Positions 40,152 through 49,198 are shown, counted from the stretch's first letter. The stretch: DNA of 64,000 nt from Candidatus Woesearchaeota archaeon (GCA_945861715.1 CAMAVK010000003.1:129344-193343); one strand, 5' to 3'. Program-made: numbers and translations. The notes: generated by a model from the letters alone, not told the origin.

Positions 40152-40814
40152 ATGGAAACAATAATCCCAAATAAAACTTCACATGACACCCCAGAACTAA
40201 TCTCAGCAATTCCAAATAATCTCTCCACTATAGGTCCACAAGTTCTTATCATGGAGTATGAAACAACAACGCTCCTCAAGGAACCAGAAGGAGATCTCTT
40301 TTTTTATCACGGCTCTGATTGTGGAATTGCAAGACTCATTTTGCAACCAGCTATATCAGCAATGATTACAAAACGGAGTAATGCAAACATAATTAAGCAT
40401 GGCTCCTATGAAGATAAATTCGGAAAAGTGAACAAAGATACCCAAGAAATTGGTCAAGAAATTTTATTCACCCAAATGGTAACCATGCTTCATGCCGGAA
40501 GTCCTTTTCAAACAACAAACGAGCAAATGTACGAAGTAAATTTACAAAATAGAAAAATAACGATGTATGACAAATATACCTCTGTGAATTTAGCTGGAGA
40601 GCATGCTGAGTTGACCTTACCCATTCAAATTCCTCATTTACAACGAACACTCGATGGAAAAATTCAATACGGATTCGAGCAACACTCAAATGCAAAAAGT
40701 CTAACGCAAAGACTAAAAGACACACCAAAAGTACTATTTCAAACTCAAAATAGCAGATATACAACAGTACGATTATTACATGAACTAATAACCGCATATC
40801 AAAGACAGAATTAG
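40152..40814 (+). CDS. Hypothetical protein
   Basis: 220-aa ORF. Confidence 0.6.
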   Translation: METIIPNKTSHDTPELISAIPNNLSTIGPQVLIMEYETTTLLKEPEGDLFFYHGSDCGIARLILQPAISAMITKRSNANIIKHGSYEDKFGKVNKDTQEIGQEILFTQMVTMLHAGSPFQTTNEQMYEVNLQNRKITMYDKYTSVNLAGEHAELTLPIQIPHLQRTLDGKIQYGFEQHSNAKSLTQRLKDTPKVLFQTQNSRYTTVRLLHELITAYQRQN

Positions 40815-40882
40815 CTATTTTTTTATTTTAATAATAAACTAGAAATGTTCCATAATAAATAAACTTTATAATTATGAAAAAG

Positions 40883-41536
40883 TTACCACAAATCTTCTTC
40901 AGGTTTACCTTTAGACAAATCCCAATCCGCCGGTTTCTGTCTCATAATTGCTAAAACAATTGAATCAACTCTCCTCGGAATAAAAGGGGTTCGTGACATC
41001 TCGAGCTCTATATCAACGCCAGCTAAAAAATCCATATCCTTAAACTGAGGCACTTCATCTAGACCTTTAAACCCACCAAACATGTAATCATGTGGCATTC
41101 TGCCCATAACTTCAATCCATCGAGCATCTTTTTCATCCTGAGTATCCTCTTTACGCGGAGCATCCTCGGATACAACAGAATTATAATTCAATCTAACGGG
41201 AATTTCTGCAACATTAGAAGATGCTACTGGAATAACCGCAGGAACATAAACATGAGCTACAACCTTGGGTTCAACATGTAATGGTGCATATTCTTGAACG
41301 GTTCCAACTTTATTCTGCCAACCTCTAAGTACATGATCAACCAACCGGTACAAACCAGAATCATGTCGTCTCTCAATTTCAAGCTTTTCAGCCTCAATGA
41401 CCGGAATTGCAAGTTCGCCACTCTCATGCTGACGACTAATTCTTTCTCCTTCAACTAAAAATCCTGCCGTTTCAGGATCAAATTTACTATTAATATCAGG
41501 AATTAAATCAAATCCTCGAACTTGGTATCTGCTCAT
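40883..41536 (-). CDS. Hypothetical protein
   Basis: Long ORF starting MSRYQVRGFDL. Confidence 0.6.
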   Translation of the reverse strand: MSRYQVRGFDLIPDINSKFDPETAGFLVEGERISRQHESGELAIPVIEAEKLEIERRHDSGLYRLVDHVLRGWQNKVGTVQEYAPLHVEPKVVAHVYVPAVIPVASSNVAEIPVRLNYNSVVSEDAPRKEDTQDEKDARWIEVMGRMPHDYMFGGFKGLDEVPQFKDMDFLAGVDIELEMSRTPFIPRRVDSIVLAIMRQKPADWDLSKGKPEEDLW

Positions 41537-41657
41537 ATAATCAAAAAACACCTCTATATTTAAATAAGTTACTACTAAAAAGAAACAAAATGAGTTTAAT
41601 CCTCATTTAAGCCAAATAACCCCAAGGTTTTTATTAAACACCATAACCACAACCCAA

Positions 41658-42593
41658 ATGCACTGCCTCCACTGCAAAGAAAAAGCAATATACAGTAAAG
41701 AACGACTCTGTATTGAACACTTCAATAATTATGTATACAAACGAGTAGAAAAAGTTCTAGACCGAATAGACGTCAATAACCACCGCTTCCTAGTAGGTGT
41801 TTCCGGAGGAAAAGATAGTGCAACCGTAGCCTACGCACTATCCAAATACACTCAAAATTTCGAACTTGTCTACCTCGATTTAGGCATCACAAAATACAGC
41901 GAAGAAAGTAAAGTAGCTGTAGAAAAACTCGCAACCCTACTCGACAAAAAACTCAACATCATCAGCTTCAAAGACGAGCATTTCACCATAACCGAAGCAC
42001 GAAGGCAAACCAGTTGCGGCAAAATAAGAGGTAGCATCTGTGGAACATGCGGACTCTCTAAACGATTCTATCTCAACAAATTCGCTCAAGAACACAATTT
42101 CTCAACCGTTATAACCGGACACAATCTAGATGACGAATTAGCTTTCTTAATGATGAATCTCAGAAACCAAGACTTGCTCCAGCTCTCACGTGTAGGACCA
42201 ATTGTCAAATCAGATGAGAAAATGAAGCTTGTGTGCAAAGTAAAACCACTCTACTACTTAACTGAAAAGGAAAACCGTCTCTTTGCTATCATCAACAAAC
42301 TACCAGTTCATACCGGTGAATGTCCATACGCAACCGACAACATGCAAATAGAAATGAAAACCCACATGAACGCTATGGAAGAAAAATTCGACCATTTCAA
42401 ATACAACGTCACAAGGACACTTAGAAAGCTCATCGCGTTAGGCCAAGACAAAATTGAAAGTGAAGCAGTTAATGTAGTTGAATGTAAATCCTGTGGCTTC
42501 CCAACAATAGAAGGCCGAGACAAATGCAGATTTTGCGTAACAAAAGAGCAAGTATTAGCTGAACAACAAATCCATAATCAGAAACAACAATAG
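41658..42593 (+). CDS. tRNA 2-thiolation protein, TtuA/Ncs6 family
   Basis: N-terminal CxxC zinc knuckle, PP-loop VGVSGGKDSATVAYAL, CGTCGLSKR, TGHNLDDE, C-terminal CKSCGFPTIEGRDKCRFC. Confidence 0.9.
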   Translation: MHCLHCKEKAIYSKERLCIEHFNNYVYKRVEKVLDRIDVNNHRFLVGVSGGKDSATVAYALSKYTQNFELVYLDLGITKYSEESKVAVEKLATLLDKKLNIISFKDEHFTITEARRQTSCGKIRGSICGTCGLSKRFYLNKFAQEHNFSTVITGHNLDDELAFLMMNLRNQDLLQLSRVGPIVKSDEKMKLVCKVKPLYYLTEKENRLFAIINKLPVHTGECPYATDNMQIEMKTHMNAMEEKFDHFKYNVTRTLRKLIALGQDKIESEAVNVVECKSCGFPTIEGRDKCRFCVTKEQVLAEQQIHNQKQQ

Positions 42594-42654
42594 CTTCAAA
42601 AAACCAAGTCCAACCAAAAGTTTAATAAATAGAAACCCAAGAATTTCCCTTAAA

Positions 42655-42753
42655 GCGGTAGTCGTATAGAGGCTAGTATGTGGCCTTGCCAAAAGCAAAT
42701 TCATCATGCTTCGCAAGCAGGCTGCGACCGGGGTTCGATTCCCCGCTACCGCA
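42655..42753 (+). tRNA. tRNA-Gly (GCC) with a 27-nt intron at 42692-42718
   Basis: Acceptor GCGGTAG/CTACCGC, T-arm CGGGGTTCGATTCCCCG, anticodon stem TGGCC/GGCTG, loop TTGCCA|A; BHB-like: central helix TTGC/GCAA with 3-nt bulges CAA and GCA. CCA not encoded. Confidence 0.88.
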
Positions 42754-42898
42754 CTTCCTTCTCAGTCAGGTTCCCTCAGGCTTTGTTTATAAAGAAGCCA
42801 GTTACGCACGTGACTGCGGGTAAGGTGCGTAGACGTCTGGCGGGAACGTACTTGACGGTATCATGCGATGGGTGGGAACATACTTTATGGTGTGATGC
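42743..42898 (+). repeat. 156-bp tRNA-tail-associated repeat, copy 1
   Basis: Aligns ungapped with 43795-43950, by eye about 22 mismatches; starts within the tRNA-Gly 3' end. Confidence 0.85.
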
Positions 42899-43063
42899 AC
42901 CAACCATGCATTGAAATTCTTTTCCAAGTTGAAAATATGCACAAATACGGGCTGGAATGGAGGGTCAATCCCCTGGTTGTGAATTTACCTTCCGGTCTAG
43001 TTCATCATATTTACTTAAGAAGAAGATAAACGTAAAAAAAATTAAGTTATCAGAAAGTGTATT

Positions 43064-43600
43064 TCATCGTAGTAGGATTCGTCCTTCTTTCTGGCCAGTT
43101 AAAATTTGGTGTAGATCGTAAAGAACTGCTACATTTCTTCCATAATTTTTAGCAATATCGCCACCAACACTAAGAACCGTACTTAATGGTTGGTCTAAAG
43201 CAGGTTTTCCCATCCAGGAATCATTAGTGGAGCCATTTCGATTCACGAAACGAACAGAAGCACCATCTAGACCTGTGACATAATCTCCAGCTCGATTTAT
43301 AGCATACGCTGGTAGCTTACTTGTGCCAGCTGCATTTACGATTACGACTCCGGGTTTAATGGTATACAATGAGTCAACTCTGCATACATTTTTCCACTCT
43401 CGGTGATTAATGACAATTCCTTCAGGAAATACGGTTGGTACCAGTTTTCGTAAGCTTTCTTCCTCTACTTCAATAGGAGGAATTGCTCTCCCTTGTCCAT
43501 AATCAATAGAACCATCAGTTTCAATAGTCACACCATGTGATCTTGCGAATGATTCAAAGTCTCGAATAACGGTCACTAGATTTTCTGGGATTGGATTCAT
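43064..43600 (-). CDS. Hypothetical protein
   Basis: 178-aa ORF MNPIPENLVTVIRDFESFARSHGV... Confidence 0.6.
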   Translation of the reverse strand: MNPIPENLVTVIRDFESFARSHGVTIETDGSIDYGQGRAIPPIEVEEESLRKLVPTVFPEGIVINHREWKNVCRVDSLYTIKPGVVIVNAAGTSKLPAYAINRAGDYVTGLDGASVRFVNRNGSTNDSWMGKPALDQPLSTVLSVGGDIAKNYGRNVAVLYDLHQILTGQKEGRILLR

Positions 43601-43720
43601 TTTATTTCTTCCTCGTAAGCTTCTTTTTAGAGTTTAAAATGGAGTTATTATTTAAATGTTTTGGTGAATTGTAACTACAGAGGGACTAATTAAGCCAAAT
43701 TGACTTAGTCAACAGAAGAT

Positions 43721-43808
43721 CTTAAATATCATCCCTACTTTTTGTCGTCTAAGAAGCACAGGATGAAGGGGGTCTGGAGTGGAAGCACCGACAGCCGCTA
43801 CCGCACTT
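43721..43808 (+). repeat. TATA-box plus tRNA-Gly-tail repeat, copy A
   Basis: CTTAAATATCAT...TCGTCTAAGAAGCA...GCACCGACAGCCGCTACCGCACTT; matches 45990-46077 in layout and spacing. Confidence 0.65.
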
Positions 43809-43950
43809 ACCTTCTAGTAATGTTCCCTCAGGCTTTGTTTATAAAGAAGCCAGTTACGCACGTGACTGCCAGTAAGGTGCGTGGACGTTCGGCGGGAACA
43901 AGCTTTTTGGTATCATGCGATGGGAGGGAACATGCATTGTGGTGTGATGC
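43795..43950 (+). repeat. 156-bp tRNA-tail-associated repeat, copy 2
   Basis: See copy 1; conserved GTTCCC/GGGAAC and ACGCAC/GTGCGT complementary segments. Confidence 0.85.
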
Positions 43951-43979
43951 GACGTTTTTGAGATTTGTGGGGCAGAAGT

Positions 43980-44432
43980 CTATGGTTTGAGGATATCTCG
44001 TGCAAAGCGGTTACAATAGTCATTCATAAAAAGCCCGAGAGAAGCAGGAGGAAAAAAGTGAAAAGTTCTTACATCTTCTTCTAATTTAGATATCGGGTAG
44101 TTCTTCTGGATTAAGTAATCACGAACTAGCGATAGATCGGTTCCATCGTTTCTACCTTCAGAAGCTAAATAATGAATAGCAAGATCATCATCATGAGTTC
44201 CGGGATCATAATCAATCCCATCATGTATTTTTCTTCTTGTGTTTTCAATACAGAATTGATAATCTCTCATAGTTCTTTGAGAATCCAATCGTTCTACCAC
44301 AACAGTGCTTTCTTGTTGGTTTGTCCAGTTACGATATAACTCAACGCCACCAGCAATTGCAAGGGCAGTGAGAGGTATAGCTGCAATCACTAACCTTAAT
44401 GTTTGCTCAGTTTTAAAATCGTCTAGTGTCAT
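43980..44432 (-). CDS. Small membrane-anchored hypothetical protein
   Basis: N-terminal TM LRLVIAAIPLTALAIAGGVEL. Confidence 0.55.
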   Translation of the reverse strand: MTLDDFKTEQTLRLVIAAIPLTALAIAGGVELYRNWTNQQESTVVVERLDSQRTMRDYQFCIENTRRKIHDGIDYDPGTHDDDLAIHYLASEGRNDGTDLSLVRDYLIQKNYPISKLEEDVRTFHFFPPASLGLFMNDYCNRFARDILKP

Positions 44433-44529
44433 AGTAATCTATTTGCATAGAAGTAGGGATATATTTTTGTGGTAAGAGTACTTACCTCAAACGATTAAAT
44501 TTAAATAAAAAAGGAGTTCTCACACGTTC

Positions 44530-45243
44530 ATGGACACAAAAGACTTGCACTCGTTTGGTTTTTCTGAAAATGAAGCGAAGATATATCTTGCACTGCTAGC
44601 GTCTGGTCCGCTGCAGGCGGGAGGACTAAGCAAGAAAACACAAATTAACCGTAGAACTACGTATGATACTCTTGAAAGAATGCTGGAAAAAGGAGTTATT
44701 TCGTTTACCCTAGCAGCTGAAAGACGAGTTTTTAAAGCAATTGCTCCTAAGATAATTTTCACCAAAATCAGAGAAATAGAAAAAAAAGCACAACAAATCG
44801 TTCCAGAATTAGAAAAACTTTATGCTCAGCACCCTAAAGATCAGGAGATTCATATTTACCAAGGTAGGAAAGGAATACGGGCTATTTTAAACCAAATATT
44901 GGATGTAAAAGAATATGTTGGTTTTGGGTCTAATGAACGTTTTCCTGAGATAATGGGGCATGATTTTCTCCAGTTTCAAAAGAAGAAAGCCCAATTAAAA
45001 ATCAAAAGTAAAACTCTTATGAGCACAGCGATGCGGGGAAATCCGCTTATTCACCCTGCCAAAACCGAATTTCGATATCTTCCAAAGCAGATATCACATC
45101 CTACCTCGACTTTTATTTATGGTGATATAGTTGCTATCATGATGTGGTCAGATATTCCAATTGCAATTACAATCGAAAGTAAAGAGTTGGCCGAAACGTA
45201 TACCCAGTATTTTAAAACTCTTTGGAAGACGGCTCATAAATAG
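44530..45243 (+). CDS. TrmB-family transcriptional regulator
   Basis: LHSFGFSENEAKIYLALLASGPLQAGGLSKKTQINRRTTYDTLERMLEKGVI plus C-terminal effector-like domain. Confidence 0.85.
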   Translation: MDTKDLHSFGFSENEAKIYLALLASGPLQAGGLSKKTQINRRTTYDTLERMLEKGVISFTLAAERRVFKAIAPKIIFTKIREIEKKAQQIVPELEKLYAQHPKDQEIHIYQGRKGIRAILNQILDVKEYVGFGSNERFPEIMGHDFLQFQKKKAQLKIKSKTLMSTAMRGNPLIHPAKTEFRYLPKQISHPTSTFIYGDIVAIMMWSDIPIAITIESKELAETYTQYFKTLWKTAHK

Positions 45244-45296
45244 TTCCAAATTTCTTAAATAATAAAAATAATGCTTCAAGATCAGTGTTTAGCCAA

Positions 45297-45369
45297 CTAC
45301 CAAAAACTACCAATATCTACCAAATTGGTAGGAGGCCGGTTTTTAGCAGTTCCTACCAAAATCTACTAA
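45297..45369. promoter_or_regulatory. Phased CTACCAA array (operator candidate)
   Basis: CTACCAA at 45297, 45307, 45317; inverted TTGGTAG at 45325; CTACCAA at 45353 and CTACTAA at 45363; just upstream of TATA-like cttataaata and the antitoxin gene. Confidence 0.75.
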
Positions 45370-45437
45370 AACCTCCCCAATCAGCAGAAAAACTTATAAA
45401 TAAGTCTGACTTAGTTTTAATTAGGTGAAATAACTCT

Positions 45438-45674
45438 ATGGTCCAAGCATTAGTTGATCTCGATGAAAACACTAATCGTGTGTTGAACGTTGTGAAAGCA
45501 AAATTTAATCTCAAAGATAAAGCGGAAGCTATCAAATTTGTTGTTGAAGAATATATTGAATTCGAAAATGAACCATCTCTACGACCAGAGTTCATTGCTA
45601 AAATGGATGAAATTAAAAAACAGAAATCCATTAAAGTTAATGATTTTGCTTCTCGTTACGGTTTAGAATTTTAA
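45438..45674 (+). CDS. DUF2683/RelB-like antitoxin
   Basis: MVQALVDLDENTNRVLNVVKAKFNLKDKAEAIKFVVEEY; directly before a RelE-like gene. Confidence 0.78.
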   Translation: MVQALVDLDENTNRVLNVVKAKFNLKDKAEAIKFVVEEYIEFENEPSLRPEFIAKMDEIKKQKSIKVNDFASRYGLEF

Positions 45675-45685
45675 TAGGTAGGAAA

Positions 45686-45967
45686 ATGTACGATCTTGAA
45701 ATCAAAGAAGAAGTGGATAAGATTTTCAAGAAGCTTGCAAAAAAGAATCCTTTGCAGTTAAAGATTATTGGAAAAAAGATATCTGAAATTAGACAAGACC
45801 CTCAAGGGTACAAATTTCTACGAGCCCCTCTTGCTGGTTTTAACAGAGTCCATATTGACAAACATTTTGTACTGATTTTTACCATTGATCATGAAAATAT
45901 GAAAATTACAATTTATTACTTTGATCATCATGACGTCGTGTACAATTGGCAACCAAAAGAAGAATAG
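45686..45967 (+). CDS. RelE/ParE-like toxin
   Basis: MYDLEIKEEVDKIFKKLAKKNPLQLKIIGKKISEIRQDPQGYKFLRAPLAGFNRVHIDKHFVLIFTI...YYFDHHDVVY. Confidence 0.85.
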   Translation: MYDLEIKEEVDKIFKKLAKKNPLQLKIIGKKISEIRQDPQGYKFLRAPLAGFNRVHIDKHFVLIFTIDHENMKITIYYFDHHDVVYNWQPKEE

Positions 45968-45989
45968 GGCATTACTAATAACAGAATAA

Positions 45990-46077
45990 CTTAAATATCA
46001 TTCCAACTTCTTATCGTCTAAGAAGCATTTGAAATGGTCGTGAACAATGAGGGCATCGACAGCTGCTACCACAAAGT
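45990..46077 (+). repeat. TATA-box plus tRNA-Gly-tail repeat, copy B (degenerate)
   Basis: CTTAAATATCATTCC...TCGTCTAAGAAGCA...GCATCGACAGCTGCTACCACA. Confidence 0.6.
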
Positions 46078-46148
46078 ATTTCACCCAATCAACAACCTTC
46101 TCATTTTCATCCAATACTCTTATAATTAAACATTAAAAAAGAGATTAT

Positions 46149-46838
46149 ATGGAAATAACCAGAAGAAATTTTCTTCAAATCTCAACCGCAACCAGTCTCA
46201 CCTATCTCCTAGAAAATAGTGCTCACGCAACACCAAAATCAGATACTACAGACAAAACGAGAATGCTTCAAAGAATCCAAGAAGCGCGCGATACATACAA
46301 TCGTGCACCATGGATACACCAAGCCCTCCAAAGAGTAGCGCAGCAAAGTGAATATTTTACTCACGCGGAACAAACACACAAAGTATCAAGATTTTATCTC
46401 GCAGGAATCTGTATGAAAGAAACTATGGGTGTACCTTACCTCATATCAAATAAAGGTGCACTAGGGATAATGCAAGTAATGCCCGGAACAGCTGAAGCGA
46501 TGGGCTTCCCCCCACATACAATTTATGCCACAAAAAATAAATCAACATTAACCCAAAAATCAGCTACTAAAAATAATATTCTCTGTGCGGCAAAATATCT
46601 TGCATATTCAAGAAACAAAATAGTAGAAACCTATCCCTCAAAACCGCGTTCAGAACAAGGCTTCATGACGTTAGCAGCATACGCCGGAGGTCTTGGAACT
46701 CTCACCAGAATAATGCAATATACCCCTCACTTTAGCAACTTACCCAACACCTCAGCACTCCATCAATACGTCGTGAGGGTAAATGCCCTCACCATGCTAG
46801 TCGAAGAAAATAGAAACCTATTTGGGTTTAACATCTAA
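46149..46838 (+). CDS. Exported lytic transglycosylase-like (SLT) protein
   Basis: Tat-like signal MEITRRNFLQIS; SLT motifs GICMKETMG, SNKGALGIMQVMPGTAEAMGF, AAYAGGLGTL. Confidence 0.83.
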   Translation: MEITRRNFLQISTATSLTYLLENSAHATPKSDTTDKTRMLQRIQEARDTYNRAPWIHQALQRVAQQSEYFTHAEQTHKVSRFYLAGICMKETMGVPYLISNKGALGIMQVMPGTAEAMGFPPHTIYATKNKSTLTQKSATKNNILCAAKYLAYSRNKIVETYPSKPRSEQGFMTLAAYAGGLGTLTRIMQYTPHFSNLPNTSALHQYVVRVNALTMLVEENRNLFGFNI

Positions 46839-46861
46839 ACATAAAAGTATAAATTACAGTA

Positions 46862-48298
46862 TCACTTATTTTCCCACAAATTTGCTGTTCCAAGAAAAAT
46901 AATTCCTTCCATTCTATACGATTCTGGATTAAATTTAATACTCGCACGTTGCGTAAACATACCCAAAAATGCAGTAGATTCATCAAGACTTACCATCCAC
47001 TCCTTGCAATCACCAACTTTATTTTTAGCAAGACCTGCACCAAAGAATGTATTTTCCCGACCATAATTATTTGAATTTGGAATTTGTTTATAGACCATAC
47101 CGCCATATGTAGAGGTATCAACATCTTCATTACGCTCGGCAAGAATTTCAAAAAGCACCGATCCACCAGCATAGTTCGGTGTAAACCGCTCCCATCCCTG
47201 CAGAACACCTAATGCTCCAACACCAAGAGCACGACTATCTAAATCAACAACATCAGTAGGCTCAAGCGACAGAGCAGGTCCAGCAATCAAATGCAAACCT
47301 TGATCCCCATTATCACTACTATACCACATTCGATTCAGCAAACCCCATCGCGCATCAGAACGACTCTTCCCATTAAAATTAGGCAAAAATCCTTGCGTAC
47401 TAGAACCTATCCCAGACGTATTTCCACCAGCAGATACATACCAATTCTTACCAGTAAAACCAACAACACCACGAGCAAGAGCATTATCTTGAGTTTCCAT
47501 GTTCGCAATCGCATCAACGTTAAACACAAATCCACCTAAGCGAGAACCAACATATTGACCACCCACAAGAGCATTCTTCTCCGTATCAACATACACCAGT
47601 CCGCCTCGAACAAGAGCATTTGCAACGGGTTCATATCGAAGAAGAACAGTTCCGTCATTTCGACTCTGATCCGTCAACATTGAAACATTGCCTTGCAAAG
47701 ATAAATGATAAACAGAAGGAGTAATAATTCCTAAACTCAATGTATCAGCACCCACTGGAACTCTCAAGTTTTCAAATCCTAATTCAAACCCTTCACGACC
47801 ACGAACACCTACGCGTGTCTGTTGTCCAACCTCATTTTGCACCACAGTACCAATCATGGTAGAACCACGTGGTTGCATCGATGTATTCTCACCATAAATA
47901 TGATCTCGTTCTTCAAATGAAGAATCATCAAGGGTCGTAGCATGAACAGGAGCAACAGGAGCTGAACGTGGAGCAGCAGCGCTTGGAACAATAGGAATCG
48001 TAGGAGCAGAACTATGAATCGCAGGAGCAGATGGTGCAATAGGAGCAGCAACACTAGCTGGCGCAATAGGTAATACAGGTATCAAAACAGGCGCACTAGG
48101 CGGCATAGAAGCAGTAGCACTTGGAATCATTGACGCAGGAGCACTCGGAGCCGAACTCACAGGGGCACCAACATACACTGGTTCAAATTCCATTGGCACA
48201 GCACCTGAAGATGGAGCACTAGGAACCGCACTAGGACCCTGTGCAACAGCAGTACCTGACGCAAGAAGAATACTAAGACCAATATTGTGACGATTCAT
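46862..48298 (-). CDS. Exported Pro/Ser/Ala-rich protein with large beta-rich C-terminal domain
   Basis: Signal peptide IGLSILLASGTAVAQG, PSAPS-rich linker, then repeated beta-strand-like GxY/GG segments. Confidence 0.7.
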   Translation of the reverse strand: MNRHNIGLSILLASGTAVAQGPSAVPSAPSSGAVPMEFEPVYVGAPVSSAPSAPASMIPSATASMPPSAPVLIPVLPIAPASVAAPIAPSAPAIHSSAPTIPIVPSAAAPRSAPVAPVHATTLDDSSFEERDHIYGENTSMQPRGSTMIGTVVQNEVGQQTRVGVRGREGFELGFENLRVPVGADTLSLGIITPSVYHLSLQGNVSMLTDQSRNDGTVLLRYEPVANALVRGGLVYVDTEKNALVGGQYVGSRLGGFVFNVDAIANMETQDNALARGVVGFTGKNWYVSAGGNTSGIGSSTQGFLPNFNGKSRSDARWGLLNRMWYSSDNGDQGLHLIAGPALSLEPTDVVDLDSRALGVGALGVLQGWERFTPNYAGGSVLFEILAERNEDVDTSTYGGMVYKQIPNSNNYGRENTFFGAGLAKNKVGDCKEWMVSLDESTAFLGMFTQRASIKFNPESYRMEGIIFLGTANLWENK

Positions 48299-48457
48299 TG
48301 TATGTCCCTCAAACCTGTTGATGCAATAACATGCAAAAATTTATCTATTTTGGAGTAGTACTATTTAAAATTGCTGGAACAAAATACCACCTAGATACTA
48401 CAAAATATAGATTACTATATCACAAATCTTAATAAAGACATTCGAAAACCTAAGAGT

Positions 48458-49198
48458 ATGCGTAGCTATTACATAGTAGCACCATTATTGGTGGCGGGGA
48501 CTCTTCAGAGCTGTGGCAACGATCTTACTTCTCTAGATACGAGCATCGGATATAACGGCGGAACAGCAGCAACACTTGAATCAACCCCATGGTGTGACGC
48601 ATGTTTAATAGTAGAAACACCAGCACCACACCCAAATCCTAACCCAAATCCAAATCCTAATCCAACCCCTACTCCAACAAAAGACGCACAAACAATCGAC
48701 GCAGTAATTGACGCACAAGTCGTTGATGCAAGTTGGGAACCACTCTGTCTTGCCTACGGTTTTCCCGGAGACAATGGTCCTGTATGTCGAAGAACAAATA
48801 CGCAAACAAACGAAATAAATGAAGGTGGAATTCTTGGCTGTGACAAATACATGGCACCATGCTGCCTAGATCCTGACGCATCCTACACATCAAATCTACC
48901 TTCCGACGCCTGTACTGCAGGAAACTGGGCCCCAGGCTATCCAAAAAGCATCCCAGAAGCAAGAATTGGTCAATGTGTGCGACTAGAAACCGTTGTACGA
49001 GATACCTGCCAAGCATTCGTATACGACGCAACGAATCAAGTAACCGCAATCGACGCAGGAATTCCAAGTTGTGATAACCTCGGTGGTCCATGTTGCTATG
49101 TAGCACCCGCACAACTACCTGCTAACACCACCCTAATCCCACCAACCTGTCAAAATCCAAATTCAGTAACATGGGTAAACGAATCTGAACTGCAATAA
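48458..49198 (+). CDS. Lipoprotein-like Cys-rich secreted protein
   Basis: Lipobox-like GTLQSC; (PN)n/(PT)n linker; two Cys-rich repeats CDxxxxPCC...C. Confidence 0.7.
   Translation: MRSYYIVAPLLVAGTLQSCGNDLTSLDTSIGYNGGTAATLESTPWCDACLIVETPAPHPNPNPNPNPNPTPTPTKDAQTIDAVIDAQVVDASWEPLCLAYGFPGDNGPVCRRTNTQTNEINEGGILGCDKYMAPCCLDPDASYTSNLPSDACTAGNWAPGYPKSIPEARIGQCVRLETVVRDTCQAFVYDATNQVTAIDAGIPSCDNLGGPCCYVAPAQLPANTTLIPPTCQNPNSVTWVNESELQ

Noticed and set aside
42678-42914. ORF 42678-42914 as a protein (and its relative 43742-43990)
   Set aside because: It begins inside tRNA-Gly, and the two copies differ at many codon-changing sites; the repeat is better treated as non-coding.
45297-45369. CRISPR array interpretation of the CTACCAA repeats
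   Set aside because: Units are only 7 bp with 3-bp gaps and no spacers; no cas genes in the window.
45353-45631. Minus-strand ORF opposite the RelB-like gene
   Set aside because: Overlaps the antitoxin gene and the operator array; no protein-like signal.
42754-46077. A complete integrated virus or plasmid at tRNA-Gly
   Set aside because: No integrase, replication or capsid gene found; kept only as a possible integration scar.
48620-48690. Microsatellite-like CCAAATCCTAA repeats as a non-coding element
   Set aside because: They encode an in-frame PN/PT linker within the lipoprotein-like ORF.
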